Below are positions 22,225 to 23,390 of a stretch of 23,390 bases of DNA, one piece after another (position 1 is the first letter of the stretch; every line of letters begins with the position of its first letter). The notes under the pieces are model-generated. The model did no database searches, was not told the origin of the DNA, and saw only the letters and a list, made by a program, of their open reading frames with translations. The stretch is from CAYURR01 sp964446745. Its GTDB lineage: Bacteria > Bacillota > Clostridia > Lachnospirales > WQUN01. The translations under genes were made by a program, and so were the position numbers. The stretch lies in the NCBI GenBank assembly GCA_964446745.1, contig CAYURR010000024.1:1-23390 (forward strand). The letters run 5' to 3'.

Positions 22225-23061
22225 ATGGAGTTCAAAAGGAAACGCATCGTGGTGACTGTTGTGGCGATATTGTGTTTGGCTACGATGTTTATCACGGCAA
22301 ATATGAAAACGGACAATAATTTCCTGTCAGATGCGCTTGGTGTTGTGATAACACCGATACAGAATGTGACCTCAAAGATCATAAACTTCTTTGAGGACAG
22401 GATTAATTTCCTACTGTCAATGAACAACATCCACAAGGAAAACCAACGGTTGCAAACGGAAATAGCGCAGCTTGCAGCTGAAAACAAGCGATTGCAACAA
22501 AACGGTGAGGAAAACAAACGGCTCTCCGAGCTGTTTGAGATAGATCAGAAATACGGCGAATACCCAAAGGTCGGCGCGGAGATTATCAGCCGTGACCCTA
22601 ACGACTGGTTCGACGCGTACACGATCAATAAGGGTACAAAGCATGGCCTCGAGGCAAATATGCCCGTGCTGGGGCCCGGTGGGGTATTGGGTATGATTAC
22701 CGAATGCCACTACAACTATTCGGTGGTCGTAACGCTCATAGACGACAGATCCTCGATATCGGCGCGCTGTCTGCGTACCGAGGCTACGGGCTACGTGAAG
22801 GGTGACAGCCTGCTCATGAAGGACGGGCTCTGTCGGATGGACTATATTGACATCGACGCGCAGATCATGCCCGGTGACGAGATAGTCACATCATCGTTTA
22901 GCGTATTCTATCCGCCCGGTCTATCGATAGGCCTTGTCAAGGATGTCCGCACGGACCCAAACGGCCTTACGAAATACGCTATCATTTCGCCGACGGTAAA
23001 GCTCTCACAGATAGAGACGGTGCTTGTGATCACACAGACCTTTAACCAAAAGGAGCAATAA
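22225..23061 (+). CDS. mreC: Rod shape-determining protein MreC
   Basis: A 278-residue protein anchored by one N-terminal membrane helix (about 8-25, VVTVVAILCLATMFI). A coiled coil (about 65-105, rich in ENQRLQTEIAQLAAENKRLQ heptads) leads to the outside beta-barrel domains, with GGVLGMI and VTLIDDRSSISARCL. It bridges MreB and the wall synthases. It starts 3 nt after mreB and its stop overlaps the mreD start by one base (TAATG), so the three genes are translationally coupled. Confidence 0.95.
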   Translation: MEFKRKRIVVTVVAILCLATMFITANMKTDNNFLSDALGVVITPIQNVTSKIINFFEDRINFLLSMNNIHKENQRLQTEIAQLAAENKRLQQNGEENKRLSELFEIDQKYGEYPKVGAEIISRDPNDWFDAYTINKGTKHGLEANMPVLGPGGVLGMITECHYNYSVVVTLIDDRSSISARCLRTEATGYVKGDSLLMKDGLCRMDYIDIDAQIMPGDEIVTSSFSVFYPPGLSIGLVKDVRTDPNGLTKYAIISPTVKLSQIETVLVITQTFNQKEQ

Positions 23062-23390
23062 TGTTACGTTTCGCGGTTACTTCGTTTATAGTGCTGTTAA
23101 ACTTCCTGTTGCAGACGACGCTGTTTAATAACATTGCGTTTCTGGGCATCAGACCGAATACGATGATTATCATTATCGTGAGCTTCGCGATCTTTAGAGG
23201 TGATGTCGAGGCTGCTATTTTGGGCTTCTTCTCGGGGCTGCTGCAGGATCTGTATTACAATAGGATGATAGGGCTGTTTGCGGTGCTGGGCATGCTGACC
23301 GGCTATATCTGCGGCAAGCCGTTCAAGGATTACTTCAGTGAAAACTACTTCCCGCCGCTTGTAATGGTGGGTGTCATAACACCACTGTAC
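23061..23390 (+). CDS. mreD: Rod shape-determining protein MreD, cut by the window end
   Basis: An ATG at 23061, with AAGGAG about five bases upstream, opens a frame that runs to the last base: 110 codons with no stop. It begins MLRFAVTSFIVLLNFLLQTT and continues with hydrophobic helices and the family-typical FFSGLLQDLYYNRMIGLFAV. MreD is a small integral membrane protein of about 160-170 residues that supports the MreBC elongation complex. Roughly the last third is missing here. Confidence 0.9.
   Translation, partial: MLRFAVTSFIVLLNFLLQTTLFNNIAFLGIRPNTMIIIIVSFAIFRGDVEAAILGFFSGLLQDLYYNRMIGLFAVLGMLTGYICGKPFKDYFSENYFPPLVMVGVITPLY

Overview
The window looks like chromosomal DNA of a low-to-mid GC Firmicute, most likely a member of the Clostridia. 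Shine-Dalgarno sites are strong (GGAGG type), TTG and GTG starts are frequent, and it carries a CD3324-like small protein, an ECF S component, a class IIb-style split ferredoxin/flavoprotein nitrogen cluster and mreBCD. No rRNA, tRNA, CRISPR array, transposase or phage gene was seen.

Layout. (1) 1-830: an accessory-looking patch with a hypothetical gene that seems to have lost its start codon and a small ribbon-helix-helix (RHH) repressor with its own operator. (2) 859-5916, minus strand: a three-gene operon of two zinc-ribbon ABC exporter half-transporters flanking a DUF1854 protein. (3) 5950-9921, plus strand: a small CD3324-like HTH protein, a strong terminator, then a heterodimeric ABC exporter. 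(4) 9899-11230: a minus-strand ECF S component divergent from a Crp/Fnr-family regulator. (5) 11213-13600, plus: a polar amino-acid ABC importer (lipoprotein, permease, ATPase). (6) 13565-20165: a nitrogen and asparagine block. A minus operon encodes a 16-cysteine ferredoxin, an FAD oxidoreductase and glutamine-hydrolysing AsnB; a divergent plus operon encodes ammonia-dependent AsnA and an ammonium channel fused to a P-II domain. (7) 20180-21001: proC. (8) 21120-23390: mreB, mreC and a truncated mreD.

The most interesting finding is regulatory. The three leaders of the nitrogen block (before the ferredoxin gene, before asnB, before asnA) each carry a 5-6 bp hairpin with a six-base loop of pattern AA(A/G)G(A/G)C. 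The loop and 3' arm of that hairpin form the 5' arm of a long terminator-like hairpin. A at loop position 1 and G at position 4 match the known RNA target of ANTAR antiterminators, so asparagine synthesis, ammonium uptake and the redox pair may form one attenuation regulon. Two of the leaders appear to start only about 5-7 nt before the hexaloop hairpin, leaving no room for the usual second ANTAR hairpin. The divergent promoters share back-to-back consensus -35 boxes in a perfect inverted repeat. The asnB leader adds a competing 9 bp outer stem that begins in the stop codon of the upstream gene.

All structures were read by eye. No folding, homology search or expression data were available.
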